Of a stretch of DNA of 64,000 nt, positions 25,559 to 36,157 are shown one piece after another (position 1 is the first letter of the stretch; every line of letters begins with the position of its first letter). Under the pieces are notes generated by a model that did not search any database, was not told the DNA's origin, and was given only the letters and a program-made list of their open reading frames with translations. Position numbers and translations under genes: made by a program. Location of the stretch: positions 310,001-374,000 of the forward strand of contig JASANG010002430.1 of the NCBI GenBank assembly GCA_030248215.1, written 5' to 3'. The stretch comes from Enoplolaimus lenunculus (lineage: Eukaryota; Nematoda; Enoplea; Enoplida; Thoracostomopsidae).

Positions 25559-25753
25559 ATAACCTCGAACAGCGATAACCAATGCGCTAATGAGTTGCGA
25601 GCATGCGAACGACAGTTTGTTGATATGTTTATGGACGTAATCGCTCGCACCGGAGTCAAGATGTGTCAAAAATGGGACGAACAGAAATTGAAACTATACG
25701 ATAACAGCTATTCAAGTTGCATATCAAGTTGTTATGTTAATATAAAACCAGCT
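25559..25753 (+). CDS. Gene 2 exon 2 (module B exon a)
   Basis: Acceptor TTTGACAG, donor GTAAGT; 195 nt, 65 codons, phase 0 on both sides, the same length as gene 1 exon 2. It encodes ITSNSDNQCANELRACERQF, then a helical stretch, GVKMCQKWDEQKLK, and SSCISSCYVNIKPA. All five cysteines and the CER, K-M-C, W-D and C-Y-V landmarks are kept. Confidence 0.85.
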
Positions 25754-26144
25754 GTAAGTACCTTAACACTTTGATATACTTACATCAGTAGCTTTTATGT
25801 TTCTTAAATGAATTTGAATACAAATAAAAAAAGAAACTGAAATACGGAATCGTCAATTCGCAAGAAAGGAAAAGAGCGGAAAAACTAGCAGAGAAAAGAA
25901 AGATTAAAAGGTATAGCAAATTAGGGCAAATGAGTATTGGAATTGAATAATTCAATGAAGACAATGAATTTACGAAGAGGTTTGCATGGAAGATTATAAT
26001 TTCTGTACACTATGAAAGCAGGAAATAGATAGATTTATATAGAATATAAAAATATTATTTAATTAATTTTTGTAAAATATTTTATTATATTAATTAGAAA
26101 TAAAATTTAATAGAGAGGAATAATATTAATATTATATGAAAAAT

Positions 26145-26190
<46 letters not shown>

Positions 26191-26212
26191 AAAAAACAAA
26201 AACAAACCACCA

Positions 26213-26249
<37 letters not shown>

Positions 26250-26330
26250 AACATAAACAACAAAAAAAAAAAAATTAAAAAAAAAAAAAACCCACAAACC
26301 CACAACAAAACAAAAAAAAAAAAAAAAAAA

Positions 26331-26409
<79 letters not shown>

Positions 26410-26530
26410 AAAAACAACAAAAAAAAAACCAAAACCAAAAACAACAAAAAAAAAAAAAAAAACCAAAAAATAAAAAAACAAAAAAAATAGCCAAAAAAGC
26501 AAAAAAAAAAGCAAAACAATAAAAAATTTT
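26145..26530. repeat. A/C-only low-complexity block in gene 2 intron 2
   Basis: About 385 bp composed almost entirely of A with scattered single C, such as runs of 10-40 A broken by AAC. The apparent poly-Lys and poly-Phe reading frames are by-products. It could be a real expanded poly(A)/ACA repeat or an assembly or base-calling artefact of a long homopolymer; the sequence alone cannot decide. Confidence 0.9.
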
Positions 26531-26684
26531 TTTTCTTTTTCCGCTTTTTTTTTGCTTTGTATGTTCCCCTGACGCGCTAAGCCTTTTAGTTTCTCCCCAT
26601 CCCCTAATCTACAAACAAATCACATCTTAAAATCAAAAAAATAAATAACATTAATAAATGCTAGACAAATAAAATAAAATAAAA

Positions 26685-27110
26685 AAAAGAGAAAAAAAGA
26701 AAAGAAAAGGCAAACAAATGAAAACTAAAAAAAAAAAAAAACAAAAAGCCAAAAAAAAAAACAACAAAAAAACAAACAAAAAATCGCAAAACTCGCCGCG
26801 CTCCAAACCAGAAACAGAGCAGCACCAAAGGAAAGAACACGTTAAAAGCTATTCTACTTCACATCAAAATCGAGTACTAACTATACATCAGAGATGAACC
26901 GGATATGCGGCTCGTGATTGTTCGTATTCTATTTGCTAAACACGCTTTAAAAACTAGTTGCTAAAACGCTTAAGCTCCAGCTCCAAGCACCCACAAACAA
27001 CGAAAAACAAAAAAGAAGCAAAAAAAACAAAAAGAAAACAAAACACAGCAAAAAAAAAAACAAAAAAAACAAAAGAAAAAAAGAAGAAAAAAAAAAACAA
27101 AGAAAAGAAG

Positions 27111-27142
<32 letters not shown>

Positions 27143-27157
27143 AAACAAAAAACAAAA

Positions 27158-27207
<50 letters not shown>

Positions 27208-27230
27208 AAGAAAAAAACAAACGCAAAGCA
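26685..27230. repeat. Second A-rich low-complexity block in gene 2 intron 2
   Basis: Two A-rich stretches (about 26685-26785 and 26996-27230) with single C and G interruptions. They enclose about 200 bp of ordinary sequence (26790-26990). Together with 26145-26530 they inflate this intron to 2,025 bp, the longest in the cluster. Confidence 0.85.
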
Positions 27231-27778
27231 CAACCAACAACAAGCCCACCCACGCAAAAACGATCACTCAAAATCGCGACGTTTTTGCGTAAGTTCGTGT
27301 TCTAAACTTATTGAAATTTCAAAACATAACGTATACAGGGAGTTGTATATTAAGTTGTAATGTTAAAATGAATTTATTACATGCCGATGCATAATCTCTG
27401 CGCAACACAATATCGCTTAGAGCTGATACCGGCACCAGTACCAACCAGGGCCAAGTGAGAATTACTATCAAAATGGGCTACGATATGCCTAATATGTATA
27501 AGGTGCCTAACAGTGGGAAAATATGCAATCTATATTGTGTATGTTTAGCTTAAACTGATGTTAAACTTATAAATTTCGTTTTTACGATCAGTTGACTTTT
27601 CGCTCGCTTCGTTCGCGAATTTTTCTCAGCGATTATAAATTGCACACCCATGTATGTGTCCCTGTGTTATGATTTGCTAATACGCACATGGAAGGGGGTC
27701 AATCTCACCGGGGTCTCGAATAGCCCAGCGGTGGGATTTCCTACACCCTTTTGAGGATGTTGGCTCTCACTGTTTTAG

Positions 27779-27876
27779 ACACCGATTCAAAGTGACGACG
27801 ATTGGCCGAGCGCGATGAAAGTATACTTTCCGTATGTCAAAAAAGTTGCCGAATGTACATATAAACGTAACAATGA
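27779..27876 (+). CDS. Gene 2 exon 3 (module B exon b)
   Basis: Acceptor TGTTTTAG, donor GTAAGT; 98 nt, phase 0 in, phase 2 out. It encodes TPIQSDDDWPSAMKVYFPYV, then KKVAECTYKRNN. FPYVKKV-A-E-C matches the exon-b core of the other modules, and the start (T/E/A-P-I/L-Q/T-S) is also shared. Confidence 0.85.
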
Positions 27877-28180
27877 GTAAGTTATCATTGTATATCGCAT
27901 TGGTTGATCGAATCAGTGTCGAAGTAGTCGAAGATATCAGCTATCTACATTACTTGGGGTACACTTGTGAACCCTCTGTTCAAATACGGCAAAAATCTGT
28001 AATTTTGGCAATTGCAAACATCGCATATTAACCAATCGAACTCATTTGACTGTAAATTTGCATTTTCAATTAATATAAATTTACTGGTTTCTGAACATTG
28101 CACAAATTGTTCGAGGATCGTTGTGAACCCCTGTATCGGCGCCCGTGAACTGAAACCGCAAACTTATCTTGATTTTGCAG

Positions 28181-28268
28181 ATGTTTGGATCATGAAAAAT
28201 GGGGCGAATGCGTTAAGAAATGCGACGGTTTAAAAGGCGATTTATCCGGCCTTTGCTCTGTACAACCG
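28181..28268 (+). CDS. Gene 2 exon 4 (module B exon c)
   Basis: Acceptor TTTTGCAG, donor GTAAAT; 88 nt, phase 2 in, phase 0 out. The split codon gives Glu, then CLDHEKWGECVKKCDGLKG, DLSGLCSVQP. Spacing is C-x8-C-x3-C-x10-C, as in gene 1 exon 4. The phase-0 end allows splicing either to the small exon at 28368 or to module C at 29218. Confidence 0.85.
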
Positions 28269-28367
28269 GTAAATGCATACAATGCTCTTAATCACAAAAA
28301 CAAGAGTATGCAACTAGACACATTTCGAGTAGATTAGAATGCACTCACAACGCACTTTGCCTTTTAG

Positions 28368-28406
28368 TTCTACCGAACTCCATTAATTGGCATGAAGCGG
28401 TTGTAA
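28368..28406 (+). CDS. Possible alternative terminal exon of gene 2
   Basis: After acceptor CCTTTTAG the phase-0 frame reads FYRTPLIGMKRL and stops at TAA. It corresponds in place and first residue to the terminal exon of gene 1 (23841). If used, it would give a one-module protein of about 157 residues, and an ATTAAA word follows near 28417. It also contains a GTAAGT overlapping the stop, but splicing there would leave phase 2, which does not fit module C. Real or decoy cannot be settled from the sequence. Confidence 0.35.
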   Translation, partial: FYRTPLIGMKRL

Positions 28407-29217
28407 GTTTTTGTTATATTAAATGAAGAAAACACGTTTATATCTAAATATTGCTTGACAAGCTTGCTTGCATTCAATGTGATACCGACACCGGCACCCA
28501 AAAACGAAGTTGGAATAAGACCAAAATGGATCGTTCACTAAAACAGTAGGCGATTTGTTAAAATATGCAACTTGCATACTCTTGTTTTTAAAATTACTAT
28601 CGAGTCTTATGTTAACGTTTACGATTTTGTAACATATGTAACAGACAATTTTTTCCTGTCAGAGCTGTCCCCGGAAAAGTCTGCTTAGGCCGATCTCTTC
28701 CCCCTACACCGGAAAGATTCGCATAACCTTCGGTGTCCCAATTTATACAACAGTTTGTGGCCCTGAAACAGGGGGTAGCCAAAATTTTATATTTGTGGGT
28801 GAACACATATCATAATGGATCCAGAGGGGGAGGGGGTTGTGCCACCCCGGCAGAAAGCAAAATATGCTGGGGGCAGACGCTAGACAGGGAGTATATACAC
28901 AATGGTTGATCCAGGAGTTCTCGTGAGGAGATCTGAGGTCAATCGAACACTTCACTCCTATTCCCGACCCCATCCCCTCCGAATTTTAGAAGTAGAGTGA
29001 GTGGCACCAAACGCACAATTTCACAAATTCCAAATCCAAACCTGTTGCTATTTTGGTGAGTCCGATTCCGAGGCTTGACTTCGAACAATATGTTTATGTA
29101 GATATTGTCACCAGGGTACCTTTCGGAATTTCGGTTTCGGTAGGTAAATCCGGTGTTTTTCACTGCCTGATTCTGGTAATAAACGCGGTATTTTTTCATG
29201 CTGAATCCGAATTTCAG

Positions 29218-29406
29218 CTTTCATCTCCGGACAACAATCGTTGCGCGGGACTGCTACGAAACTGCGAACGACGCTACGGTGAAATGGCGAAAGAAAATTT
29301 TGCCAAAATGGGTGCTCCACCAAGCACAGATCCGGATCACGACAGACAAGTCGATGAATATTGGACGCAATGTTTGAACGACTGTTATGTTGATATTGTA
29401 CCTGAG
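29218..29406 (+). CDS. Gene 2 exon 5 (module C exon a, terminal-type module)
   Basis: Acceptor GAATTTCAG, donor GTATGG; 189 nt, 63 codons, phase 0. It encodes LSSPDNNRCAGLLRNCERRY, GEMAKENFAKMGAPPSTDPD, then YWTQCLNDCYVDIVPE. It has four cysteines, not five: the K-M-C cysteine of the other modules is replaced by a PPSTDPDHDRQ segment. The same length and the same segment recur at 40588-40776, so this is a second module type. The open frame running upstream of 29218 is intron sequence. Confidence 0.85.
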
Positions 29407-29530
29407 GTATGGTCAACAGCATTAAGCCGCATAATGGAATAAAGAGAAATTTTACAAAATCTTTTTTCAATCCGATCGTCAAAAATGATTACGAATTTTT
29501 CCTTCTTAGAAATTTTTTCAAATGTTTCAG

Positions 29531-29628
29531 GGGCCAATTATGACTGTTCGTGGTTCGAATACTGGCGACCAACTGTGGCATCCGTACAAAAAACTTGTGT
29601 CTCAATGCACGATTGCTGAAGATAATCA
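29531..29628 (+). CDS. Gene 2 exon 6 (module C exon b)
   Basis: Acceptor TGTTTCAG, donor GTAAGT; 98 nt, phase 0 in, phase 2 out. It encodes GPIMTVRGSNTGDQLWHPYK, then KLVSQCTIAEDN. The core is HPYKKLVSQC where the other module type has FPYxKKVxEC; the copy at 41765 reads FPYKKLVSEC. Confidence 0.85.
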
Positions 29629-30220
29629 GTAAGTAATCGTTAGTAATCGTTTTGAGTCTCAGAGGTGGAAAAGATCAAGGATTGTCTCCCAATGGTTTCG
29701 AGCAAGAATATTTTGCATTTGCTGAGAAATTTAACTGGCAATTGACCGGTCGACACTCGAATTTAATACGTTTACAGCCGTTGTTGAACTCTAAAAGGTT
29801 AGCGCTCAAACTATACTGGTTTTCACGTCTTGTGGAGAATTTGTACTAAATATACGCGTTTACTGCTCACTGTGTATTGACGCTCACACTTTTGCCCTTA
29901 GCACTTTCTATGCTGGAAAGGGTTCCGATCTGCAGTCATAAGGTATCAATTAAAGTTTCGCCTCTCAGGGTGTCAACGTTAGTTCTCACCAACTGTCCGT
30001 ATTCTCAAATGTTTGCGTTGTCCATCGACATTGATGTCGGCTAATTTTTGAGTTAATGAATGGTGAGCTTCAACATTATGAAATTATTTTACATTTAAAA
30101 CACACGCTGCTACTGTATGAATCTTGAGATCGTCTGGATATCGTAGTTTGCTCATTTGAGAACCTATATTATTAACTGGCGATATGTGTTGCACACAGTT
30201 GAGAATATGGTTAATTATAG

Positions 30221-30302
30221 GTGCTTTGACAACATCAAATGGGAAGGTTGTTTTCATTTATGTTTTCAAGACGGATGGGAAGCAAAAATGCCGCAAAATT
30301 GA
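30221..30302 (+). CDS. Gene 2 exon 7 (module C exon c, terminal)
   Basis: Acceptor AATTATAG, phase 2 in. The split codon gives Gln, then CFDNIKWEGCFHLCFQDGWE, AKMPQN and a TGA stop at 30300-30302. C-x8-C-x3-C is kept, but the fourth cysteine of exon c is missing. AATAAA occurs at 30342-30347, 40 bp after the stop, supporting this as the true 3' end of gene 2. The matching terminal exon of gene 3 is at 42365. Confidence 0.8.
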
Positions 30303-30509
30303 ATCCGAATTCTAACCTCGTAACCACGGGTCTGAAATTAAAATAAATAATATGCACTTTTTCAAATAAATAAGGCATCACAATATATATCGTTAAGAAA
30401 TACAGAGAATAATAATATAAAAAGATATTACGCGAATTTTCATTTTTGAGGAGGCCACAATGGCCATTGTTTGAAAACTTTAAACGGTTGCTCAATATGC
30501 CATCATTAT

Positions 30510-30798
30510 TTATCTATAGTGAGACGCAATTATAGACATTTGAAAACATTAAGCTTTAGACTAATTTTTTGCTTTGGCTTACGCTTATGCTTAGGTCCAT
30601 GTAAAGATCATGGGCGGAATGTGTTTCTCTGGGCTGCAATGCAGTACGCTAAAGATTTATACTAATATTTTTCTTACGCTTAAGCTTATACTGTATAAGC
30701 TCATTTTTGCGCTTAAGCTCAGGTTTATTCTTAGGCTATAGGCTTAGGAATATGCTTTTTACTGCTGTTACGGCCCTGTTCTATACATTGGTTAACAG
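30510..30798. mobile_element. TTAGGC-bearing MITE copies, overlapping or nested
   Basis: A left-truncated piece (TTAGACTAATTTTTTGCTTT, TTACGCTTATGCTTAGG) runs into a second copy that begins GGTCCATGTAAAGATCATGG. The second ends GGCCCTGTTCTATACATTGG at about 30797, matching the termini of the 34359 element. It lies just downstream of gene 2. Confidence 0.55.
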
Positions 30799-31169
30799 GA
30801 CCAAGAAAAATTCTATATATCAGAGTTTGCCAACCGAGCTTAAGCAAGAGAACGCTATCAGGAGTACGTATCTCAGTGCACTCTTGAACATAGTATTCCG
30901 TTCGGTAGCTCGTTTGCTTTACATCGACTGCATTTACACCAGTTGGCGATTAATTTTCGAATAAAGTCAACTACCATAGCCTCGAATAGATGCTGGCTTA
31001 CCGAAAATATGTAATTATTTCTGCAGTTAACAAACAGGGTATCAGATTTAAACAGATTTTACGTATTTTGAACGGTTTATAGTTGGGTACATTTTGTACT
31101 AAAAATGCACAATAGTACTAAAATCAAAACGGTCAAAAGTCTCAAGACCTTTCGCCAACTGTTTAGTAA

Positions 31170-32025
31170 ACAATAGCTATATGCGGTTTTTGCTTAGGCT
31201 TCAGCTTAGACTTAGGTAAAGCCAAGTCCTTACGCGTAGGCTAGGAGTTAGGCTGGAGCTTGGTTATACTTTTACTACGACCCTGTTCTATATGTTGGCT
31301 GTAATATCTAAATAATCCAGATTAGAAATTTAAAAGGCTGTCAAGTTGGGTCCTGCCTGCCGTAACGACAGTTACACATTACTTATTGATTTTGAGTGTT
31401 GTACTGTGCTTAAGGCATCTAAATAATAAACGTTCGACACAAATTTAACCTTTAATTTTAAAATTTCAGCGATTTTTTTTGATCAGATATCATTGGCCAG
31501 CTTTTTTCCAAAAGCTTGAAATTGGGGTAATGCGCGATTTCGGCGGTCTGTTCACACAGTCTCATCTTCGAAATTCGAGACAAATAGTTAACTGAATATC
31601 AGGGTACACTCTCAGGTGGTTTTGTCATTTTTTGTGAAACTTGTTTAAGTCTGTGAATTTGATTGTAAACTTTGAGAAAATTTTGAAAAACTTTATCGTC
31701 GAAATTTTATGAAAATACTGCAACATTTTGGAAATTATTGCTAAAATTAGTAGTATGTCTAGGTCTTTGTCTAAAGCCTTGAAATAAACGCCTAAGCCAA
31801 GCGCTCATACATTAGCCTAAAAGCCTTAACGTGAATTGCCCGTGTAAAGTTCTGGCGCGGAACGTTTATCTCCAGGACTGCAATAGAATAAGCTTAAGCT
31901 TTAGAAAATTTTTTGCTTAGGCATAGAGTTAGTCGTGGGTATAAGCTCATTCTAACGCTTAGGCTTTAGAGTTAGGCTTAGAAATATGCTTATACTACAG
32001 TTACGGCCCTGTTCTATACATTAGC
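31170..32025. mobile_element. Two further TTAGGC-bearing MITE copies
   Basis: A 5'-truncated copy at about 31170-31303 ends GACCCTGTTCTATATGTTGG. A fuller copy runs from about 31838 (CCCGTGTAAAGTTCTGGCG) to 32025 and ends GGCCCTGTTCTATACATTAG. Both contain TTAGGC/TTACGC words. The 500 bp between them, and 32026-33500, show no coding signal. Confidence 0.5.
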
Positions 32026-33512
32026 CACCTGAAGTGTGATGAACCGTGTACAAGAAACATGAATTGTGTGATACCAAAATATTTTTGCTCCCGCTAAAAA
32101 CAGCCCCGCTGGTTGTGAAACGGCACAAGTGGAAGCATCATCTGTTAATATCATCTGTTAAAGTCGTTTCTATTACGGATTCGTGTTAAAGTTGATTTTT
32201 ACAAAAACCGTACTTATGTCAAAAATGCAGTAAAACAACATTTTAAATTTTTTATAGCACTTTTCACATTTTGTTTATACAAATTGATGCGCAAAATATG
32301 AAATTTAAGAATTTTGAAACATTTTTTGTTAATTTTTTAATCTGTGCACATAGTTTTCACTTGTATGTGTGACCTATTATCAGTTTAGCGATAAGTTTGC
32401 GTCCCGAATGGTACACTTGTAATCTGAGCTGAAGCCTAAAAGAAAAGTGCAACCATACCGTGAGTATATATATATATAAGCCCAAGCTTAAAAGCCCAAT
32501 TCAAATGTGTAAGTTTTTGCAGCCAGAACTCACAGCTACAACTTGTATGAATTTCTTGCAGTTGCAAATATTTTCATTGAAACATCACTTTGATTCTGAA
32601 TTTTGACATGTATTTATATGAGTATTTTGCAGACGACTGCAATAAATATCGTTCGTGAGCTATAGATTATCAGTTCAGCAAATGATAATGAATTAATCCT
32701 GATACCTATGACTTATTTCTTGGCGAATGTTCACCGTTAATTTATTGGGCTGCAAGCTTTTCGAATGAATTTCTGAAAAATCTTGCAGCTACAAGTTTCA
32801 TATGCAAGAAACTTTCAGGCGTAAAGAAGGCTTTACTTGAACTTTTATATTTGAAAACGCTTTCGTACTGATACAATTTCTGTTTAGAGCTTAAAAATGT
32901 TAAAACAAATCCCGTCATCTTGAATAAATTTAGAAAGTCTGAATTAATGCAAGAACATCTCTGCTACACAGCTGCCGCTATACCTATCGAAAAATGCAGG
33001 TGCAAGAAATTCAAACATCTTGCAACTGCCTTCACACGTGCGAATTAAATCTAGTAGCATGCATTCAAGTGAATAAATTTGCAACTGCAAAAACTTCAAA
33101 GCTATTTTGTTACCGAACTTGCAGATGCAAGTAGCACATGCAACATTTTTGCGGTAAAAGCTTGTGTCAAAATGGTTTAACTCTGAATCTTAATCCTAAG
33201 CCCATTTATGAATATTTTGCTAACCCCAAGCTATGAGGTAAAGGCTGACAAAGGTGTTCGTGACCGTGTTTCGCCGAATTCTCCAGTCGTAGATGTGCAT
33301 CTCCGCTAAAAACAAGTAATTTTATAGTATATGTTTAATACATTTAGGGGCGTCCCGTTATCCCATTTGGCAGTGATAAAGTAGGCTCAGGTTTTTAACA
33401 CACCTCTAACGTTTGTAGCACAACCCTTATTCTTAGTCAAAGGCGTTGGGTAAGACTGGATTTTAGACTTATCCTCACCCCCTGATTTAAAAATAATATA
33501 ATGAGAAACGAA

Positions 33513-33705
33513 TTAACCCGCATTCACATAGAGTGGACTATGAGCAACTCAATAGCGCAAGGTGAAACGAGACACAATGCATAGTGTTTAATGCGCCGAG
33601 CAAAATCTTGACAACACACGAGAGTGTTAACTATGAGCTCGAGGATCGAACTCCTACGGCTATTAATAACGCATTCCACCCGAGAGACTCGAATTCGACT
33701 CTTAA
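33513..33705. mobile_element. TTAA-ended MITE with tRNA-like core, degenerate copy
   Basis: Begins TTAACCCGCATTCACATAGA, like the copies at 38298 and 43669 (reverse). It holds a tRNA B-box-like word (GGAGTTCGATCCTCGAG on the minus strand) and ends near another TTAA. The borders are approximate. Confidence 0.45.
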
Positions 33706-33725
33706 CTTCTAAGTAAAACTTGCGA

Positions 33726-33925
33726 TATACTTTACTGTGCCGCACGCCGCCGAGTGCCACGACACGCCGCTATGCATTGCTAAGCAAAAATATAGGCAAA
33801 ACATATTTTATGGCGTGCAGCGGAGTTCGGCTCTTTCTTAATCAATGAGTTTTACCGCGGCACGCTGCGTCGGCAAACGGCGGTGTGCGGTGGCTCAAGG
33901 CGGCGTCCTACTGTACGCGGCGAGT
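33726..33925. mobile_element. GC-rich palindromic element at the start of gene 3
   Basis: Reiterated GCCGC/GCGGC words in both orientations (GCCGCACGCCGCCGAG, CGGCACGCTGCGTCGGCAAA) form a fold-back-like island. It ends about 28 bp before the gene 3 ATG and is related in style to the elements at 35436 and 41638. It would sit in the promoter or 5' UTR of gene 3. Confidence 0.5.
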
Positions 33926-33952
33926 ATAACACATATCCAAAGGTTAAATATA

Positions 33953-34003
33953 ATGAATATATTTCTACGAATTATACTTATAAGCCATTTAGCTTATAGC
34001 ATG
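33953..34003 (+). CDS. Gene 3 exon 1: signal peptide of a three-module secreted protein
   Basis: ATG at 33953, donor GTAAGT at 34004, 17 codons, phase 0. MNIFLRIILISHLAYSM is a short signal peptide resembling those of genes 1 and 2 (…SNLAHG, …SFAYG). The simplest model joins it to module D (35077, 36158, 36954), module E (37371, 38175, 39979) and terminal module F (40588, 41765, 42365), giving about 392 residues with 28 module cysteines (10+10+8). No further signal exon is found before modules E or F, and every module boundary is phase 0. Separate genes with missed first exons remain possible. Confidence 0.65.
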
Positions 34004-34358
34004 GTAAGTATATACTGCTAAATTTATATATTTCTAGTTATTTTTGGTTAGGATTCTGTGTTTAGGTTTATGTTTACCTATTGCCAGGGGATTGACTCGG
34101 CAATATATTAGAGTTTTATCCCGAGATGTAGAATTTTACGGCAAGGCAAAGAATACTTTTTATGTTTTGCACTCAGGGCCGCAGCAACAACACATACCAA
34201 ACATTTTGGGGGCACTACAAATGGAGCCCCCAACAGCCAGTTCAAATACAAACCGCCGTAGTTTTGAAATGAATCAGACTTTCGCTCGCGGATTTTTATT
34301 CGCTATTTTACATTTGTCATGATTATGGACTTAGACACTTGACAGGCATCAGAATAAC

Positions 34359-34551
34359 GGCCCATGTATAGGACAGGGCCTGATCGTTTTCCGGCGGGGC
34401 TGTAATAGAGTCAGTTTCAGCTTTAGACTAACCTATTTGCTTATAGGCTTAGGCTTAGGCTTAGGCGTAAAAATAGGCTCGTCCTTACGCTTAGGCTTAG
34501 GCTTAGGAATATGCTTATACTACTGTTGCGGCCCTGTTCTATACATTGGCC
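34359..34551. mobile_element. TTAGGC-bearing hAT-like MITE with exact 8-bp target duplication
   Basis: Left end GGCCCATGTATAGGACAGGG and right end CCCTGTTCTATACATTGGCC are inverted copies (about 22 bp). The element is flanked by the exact octamer AGAATAAC on both sides (34351-34358 and 34552-34559), as expected for hAT-type insertion. The centre holds two runs of TTAGGC (GCTTAGGCTTAGGCTTAGGC) separated by GTAAAAATAGGCTCG. It is the best-preserved copy of the family in the window and lies in gene 3 intron 1. Confidence 0.85.
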
Positions 34552-35076
34552 AGAATAACTCTACCGGAGTATGGTAAATGTATAAAAATTTTGTCGTTAG
34601 TTGCGCTCGCTCGTCGAAACTTTTACTTTAACTTTATGCTCACTTGAAATGAAATTCCAGCTACGCTGTTGGCTGAAATTTAAGAGCGGGGTCAAAAAGT
34701 CAGAGGCACGACGCGTGCTTGTGAAAATTGTATCAGTCTTTATTATAAAATATACGTCATGCAGCAACTTTTATGGAAAATGTCAATAAAATTTTCTGCG
34801 CTTAACACTGAATGTAGTTAAGCTTTAAGGCGGGAATAACTTGTTAGGCCTGACGTTTAGCAACTTGCTGAAATTTTTATTTTCTATTTTCGTAACGTGT
34901 CCTCACATTTTAATTCGCAAAGGGGGGACTCTGCCAACCTCGGATGCTCCACAACAACAACTGCATTCGCCGATGTGCTGGGGGCCCTCATCCTGGAATT
35001 TCGGGGGAGCTACTGCCTTTGCTTGCTGCGGCATTCTTTGAAATTGTACGTCAAACTTCCGTTGTATCGATTTCAG

Positions 35077-35271
35077 ATCCCATCAAATGAAACCAACGAA
35101 TGCGGGACTATTTTGCGCAATTGCGAACGACACCATATTGATATGCTTACACGTGCGATGGCCCAAGATGGTATCAAGATGTGTTCCCAGTGGGATAGAA
35201 GCAAGCTAATAACACAAGATAGAATATTTTCAGAATGTCTGTTAAAGTGTTATGTTGGTTTGACACCTGAG
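35077..35271 (+). CDS. Gene 3 exon 2 (module D exon a)
   Basis: Acceptor GATTTCAG, donor GTAAAA; 195 nt, 65 codons, phase 0. It encodes IPSNETNECGTILRNCERHH, then a helical stretch, GIKMCSQWDRSKL, and SECLLKCYVGLTPE. All five cysteines are at the same positions as in gene 1 exon 2. Confidence 0.85.
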
Positions 35272-35435
35272 GTAAAACTGATTTGGGACCGTTTTTGGTT
35301 AAATTAACCTCAACCTAAGCCTAAGATTAAATATAAAATTCAAATGACAAATGACCAATTTATATTAGGTACGCAAGTCCGTTAAATCTTAAGTATAACG
35401 ATGAAAGCAGAGCCGAGGCGTAAAGTTTTAGGAAT

Positions 35436-35761
35436 GCGCCATACTTTTGTTGATGTCCGGCGCCGTCCTTCCCCCGTACGACGCCGTCCGTCACCCTGCG
35501 TCCATCGTCCGGCGCCGTCTGTCACCCTGCGTCACTCGTCCTGCACCGTCCGTCACAGCGCGGTATTGTACGCAAATAACTCATGTACGATAACGTATGC
35601 TACGGACGGTGACAGACGGAGCCCTACTGATGACAGACAGTGACGGACGGCGGCCGTACGGGTGACACACGGTGAAGGATGGGTTACGGACGGCGCCGGA
35701 CGTGCGACGCACGGTGAAGGATGGGTTCCGGACGGCGCCGGACGTCAAGTATATATAGCGC
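35436..35761. mobile_element. GC-rich fold-back element in gene 3 intron 2
   Basis: Two inverted GC-rich halves: the left is reiterated GTCCGGCGCCGTCC and GTCACCCTGCGTC, the right is the complement (GACGGCGCCGGACG, GTGACAGACGG). Ends are GCGCCATACTTTTGTTGATG and the complement of GACGTCAAGTATATATAGCGC. The short open frames here are by-products of CG-rich repeats. Fragments with the same GCGCTATA end occur at 36047-36092 and 41638-41752. Confidence 0.6.
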
Positions 35762-36157
35762 AACCATTAGTCTTTATGATTTGCGCCGAAGCTTAAGTAT
35801 AAATACAGTTAATATATGAAATGTAAACTATTAATATACAACTGAAACGCGGATATCTATATAAAGCTGGAATGCCCAATATAAGTAATTTGAGCAACGT
35901 TCCAACATTGACTCATACAAAAGTGCTTCTAAACATTTCCCGCATCATTCGGCATTGACAATTCGTGTATAATACACAGCTCGATGAAGACCCTTAAGTT
36001 TTTTGCCAAATTTCCTACTGTGAATATTAGTATCAGAATAAGATTGGCGCTATACTTGTCGTGCGGTGCCGTACGTCACCGTACGATATAGTTTTTGTAA
36101 ATAGAGTGTCTAGCAACACAAGTATATATACCGTAATGGATCTGGTTTGGCTTACAG

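Noticed and set aside
26094-26522. Open frames of 79-141 codons made of poly-Lys or poly-Phe (also 26947-27305)
   Set aside because: They are translations of A-rich low-complexity DNA in both strands and several frames, with no start context or complexity.
29053-29442. A 129-codon plus-strand frame read as one protein
   Set aside because: Only the part from 29218 to 29406 matches the module family. The upstream part is intron and repeat sequence, and the rest passes the donor.
34351-34559. TTAGGC runs taken as a telomere or interstitial telomere scar
   Set aside because: The runs are short, degenerate and confined to MITE copies with inverted ends; one has an exact 8-bp target duplication.
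35401-35763. Arg/Pro/Ser-rich frames of 60-80 codons on both strands
   Set aside because: They lie in a GC-rich fold-back repeat; the composition reflects GCCGTC reiteration.
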